From positions 682,001 to 746,000 of the forward strand of contig NW_026570249.1 in NCBI RefSeq assembly GCF_019649055.1: a stretch of 64,000 nucleotides of DNA. Reading direction: 5' to 3'. The notes beneath the pieces are model-generated. The model had not been told where the DNA came from. It saw only the letters and a program-made list of their open reading frames with translations, and ran no database searches. Source of the stretch: Paramacrobiotus metropolitanus (taxonomy: Eukaryota > Tardigrada > Eutardigrada > Parachela > Macrobiotidae). This document shows, piece by piece, positions 61,401-64,000 of the stretch; the first letter of the stretch is position 1, and each line of letters starts with the position of its first letter. The position numbers and the translations under genes are program-made.

Positions 61401-63303
61401 TATTAAATTGCAGGTGTTCTTGACGTTGGCGCTGCAACCAACACCGGATAGCCCGTACATGTTTGAATGGAAAACCGGGGATGCCTCTGATGCGGTAATG
61501 TTCGTGACGTGACCTGATCGATTCAAATGACAAGGAAAAATTTTCGATTGATGTATATAAATGGCCAATAATTTTTTCTACACGCCGTGCTTATAAATAA
61601 GTCTGTCCGGTTTACGGGAATAAAGGCGTTTGGTGTGGTAAAATTATATCTCTTTCGTAGAAAGCAGCCCAAGCCTATCAGTCGTTAATCGCTTCGGCGG
61701 ACACATTATTTGACTGGGACGAAATGGAGACGTTTATCAACAAAACTGCAATTCGATCCGCGGAAGTCTACAATGCAACAATTCCGCCTAGCCATCGGGT
61801 AAGCTATTATTACAGTGACCTTGAGTACGTTATTACAGTGACCTTGAGTACGTTTTTTCACACTCGAATCCTATTGCTTCTGTTTTGTCTGGTAGAAAAA
61901 CGAAGCGACCGCACTGGTTTTCGATCTGCTCTTCAGCTTTGCCGAGGTACGATCAGCCAATACTACCGTTGTGAATAAGTGACCTTTTAGAAATCCACCT
62001 GTATGGAATTTTCCAGTGTGTGAATCGATCCTTATCCGAGCCACATGGGAAAATTACCGCTCGCCAGGTCACGCAAGCCCTGCGGCATCAAATGTATTCC
62101 CGACAATCCAGTTCGACGTTGGTCAGCAGTACCGGAACCGCCAATTTCCTGCTTCCGCTTCTGAAGTTGAATCCCAAAACCGGGAAATTCGAAGTAAGCT
62201 GCGTCTACTCACAACAATCATTTTGGTGGTTTAACTGATATGCATCGGACTATGTAAAGTACGGGATTTAAATTCAAATAAATTATGACTTAATGTAGAC
62301 CGCGGCCACTTTCGAAACAGAGACTAAAACCTTCACAATCATGAACCCCGATCTATGGAAATGGCATAATTTTACTGATTTCCCCTCCAATCACCCCACT
62401 TGCGGTTTTACTGGAACTGATTGTCCCAACATGCTGGGTACATACTGATTAAAATATCACCTTATACCAATCGAAAAAGTAATTTATTTTGACGCTAAAC
62501 TATTTCAGGTGAACTCCAGATTTATGTACCATTGGCCGGTGTTTTAGTGTGCGTTCTGACCATCACTGCTGCAATACTTCAAGTGCAAAAGTAAGGGCAG
62601 ATTTTTTTCTGCGCAGCTAGAAAAATTTATTTTGCTATAAATCTATAGAAAACAAAACAATTTTACCGGGAAATGGCAATCAATGTTTGAAGCACTAGTA
62701 TTGCTCGCATGCATTTAAAATTGACGGTTTAAAATATAATTACTTACCCTTTTCAGAAAGTTTTAGATATTTAAGTACTCCTTAAATGAGATCTACATGC
62801 TTGTTAACAATACTTTTCAGAAAAAAGCATCAGAAACAGGAACTACAAGACATGTTATTAGATCACACGGGTACCGCATTGTCTCCCATGACTAGCACCA
62901 TTTCGGAGCAGAAATCCTTTGCCGCCATTTTGACTTACACTGGACCGGGACTTAATCTGGAAAACCAAATGGTCATGATAACGCCCTTGCCGGAGAAACT
63001 GCCTATAAAGTCACTGCTCAGTAATCGACCATTCCAAAGAACCGCACTGACGGTATGTGCAATATCTTGGGAAGAAAGACAGCATAGTTGTTGAATCACA
63101 AAAAACTAGCAGATTTATAGATTCGTCACCTTAACCACGTCAATGTGGGGAAATTCTATGGAGTGATTATCGACAATCCTGTCGCATCCCTAGGCCTGTG
63201 CGCGGAGTTCAGTCAGCGCGGAAGTTTATTGGATGCCATCGGTTACGAGAATATCTCTACCGATCTTGCCATCCGCATGTCTTTCTTATACGACCTCATT
63301 AAA
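58424..63303 (+). CDS. Receptor-type guanylate cyclase (natriuretic-receptor-like), N-terminal 639 residues, runs past window end
   Basis: Single-pass receptor expected to make cGMP on ligand binding. Exons: 58424-58790, 58904-58948, 60734-61072, 61162-61205, 61294-61332, 61414-61494, 61661-61798, 61896-61946, 62017-62193, 62299-62437, 62509-62590, 62821-63052, 63121-63303; all phases fit. Signal peptide: RYLINICLLIFVSIVLQTT. An ANF-receptor ligand-binding domain covers about residues 25-470, with INVITVILTNDDTFGYTVV, DWCNDAHTALANF, PGGAMVSALTAVLFKYGW, IIIVYLNPPLLRDFM and TAHDMNMTNGDFVF. The transmembrane helix is VPLAGVLVCVLTITAAILQV. The kinase-homology domain begins after it: IRHLNHVNVGKFYGV, then FSQRGSLLDAI and FLYDLIK. 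The remaining kinase-homology, coiled-coil and cyclase domains are beyond the window. Intron 2 uses a GC donor (CAG|GCAAGT). Confidence 0.9.
61807..61852. repeat. Perfect 23-bp tandem duplication in a receptor cyclase intron
   Basis: TTATTACAGTGACCTTGAGT, plus ACG, occurs twice head to tail with no mismatch, just after the exon 61661-61798 donor. Each copy contains TTACAG, so it also duplicates a potential splice acceptor. Likely a recent duplication. Confidence 0.9.
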
Positions 63304-63456
63304 GTATGTAAACATTATAGCACCAAATACTGACAGTTCCGATGTCAAAAAAATTCAGTCAATAGCGATATTGAAGTTCTTCTGGGCAAGCAATTATCCA
63401 AGTATAGAATTCTAATTGTTTCGTATCTTGTTGATCACATTTAATTATGTATCACG

Positions 63457-63634
63457 TATACTGTAGCGGCTCTACCAAGTTATACCACAGAGTTTGTGCA
63501 CGGGAAAACTGCACCCACGCAGCGTGTGTATGCCCGTGCATTCGCCTGCACAGTGAATGCACACACTCTGGGTACCGTTTTCCCGTGCACAAACTCTGTG
63601 GTATAACTTGGTGGAGCCGCTAGCTACAGTATAT
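63457..63634. repeat. 178-bp inverted repeat in the intron after the last visible receptor cyclase exon
   Basis: The left arm starts TATACTGTAGCGGCTCTACC and the right arm ends in its complement with one 4-base insertion. About 50 outer bases per arm are almost identical, including ACCACAGAGTTTGTGCACGG. The inner 30 bases match imperfectly around a short loop. It could form a stable hairpin and looks like a foldback or MITE-like element. Confidence 0.85.
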
Positions 63635-64000
63635 ATTCTACAAGAAACAGCCTCGGCTTCGCCTCCGCGTTTCTTGTGGTCAACGGCCACTTTATTTAGT
63701 TTTCAATGAATATTTATTAAAATAACATATTTCGTCGAAGCCTAATCGGTACATCGTATTAGCGCAAAAAACGAATTTTATGTACAAACACGGATTTGAT
63801 TTTTATACGAGTACGATTTTTTTTAAATCAGTTCATGATTCTCTCAAATCACCATAAATTCCACAACTGAATTCATGGTTGTGTGAACCTTAACCTGATC
63901 AATCTGGGTAGTGGACGCTCGGTCACTGGTTAATGTGACCAATCTGTGCAATGGACAGAACTGTCTGTTTGGTCCTCCGTTCACCTAGCGGTATCCGTAA
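63635..64000. other. Right end of window, presumed intron of the receptor cyclase
   Basis: No further exon of the kinase-homology domain was found before the edge. Near 63890-63960 the phrase TGATCAATCTGG and its variant TGACCAATCTGT recur about 45 bases apart, a weak direct repeat. Nothing else is seen. Confidence 0.4.

Noticed and set aside
1-64000. CRISPR arrays, bacterial operons or viral genomes
   Set aside because: No regularly spaced repeats with unique spacers and no prokaryotic gene packing; all firm genes are intron-split animal families.

Overview
This is a stretch of eukaryotic nuclear DNA from an invertebrate animal. Every recognisable gene is split by GT-AG introns, intergenic DNA is AT-rich, and the families are animal ones: astacin, HELP/WD40, small heat shock protein, MAPEG, CUB-trypsin, GT31, granulin and receptor guanylate cyclase. 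There is no operon-like packing. Small introns and this gene set would suit a tardigrade, arthropod or other ecdysozoan. That placement is inference; no single feature proves it. Exon models were built by hand by matching splice sites, reading phase and family motifs; each full-length model sums to a whole number of codons.

Layout. 0.4-2.6 kb (-): astacin metalloprotease. 3.9-11.7 kb (+): 20-exon EF-hand/HELP/WD40 (EML-like) protein whose intron 19 carries a 337-bp near-perfect inverted repeat. 14.8-16.1 kb (-): small heat shock protein. 18.9-20.4 kb (+): MGST3-like MAPEG enzyme. 21.2-22.3 kb: orphan exons on both strands. 24.6-26.8 kb (+): secreted two-exon peptide precursor A. 27.3-32.0 kb (-): CUB-trypsin serine protease. 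34.5-41.0 kb (+): beta-1,3-galactosyltransferase-like enzyme with two long introns. 43.7-44.0 kb: weak gag-like remnant. 45.5-46.4 kb (+) and 50.7-51.7 kb (+): peptide precursors B and C. Between them is a possible fourth first exon joined to a mariner transposase tail (47.0-47.3 kb). 52.6 kb (-): tRNA-Gly(UCC). 53.1-55.8 kb (+): three-domain progranulin. 56.8 kb (+): tRNA-Ala(AGC). 58.4 kb to at least 63.3 kb (+): receptor-type guanylate cyclase, running off the right edge; a 178-bp hairpin lies downstream of its last visible exon.

The most interesting item is the dispersed set A/B/C. These are three small secreted precursors with the same gene structure: a signal-peptide exon, a phase-1 intron, and a second exon with basic cleavage sites followed by one cysteine pair (C-x5-C or C-x6-C) and a basic, helix-prone tail. 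They look like prohormones of one family that I cannot name. Most other genes here are secreted or membrane proteins with no evident joint pathway.
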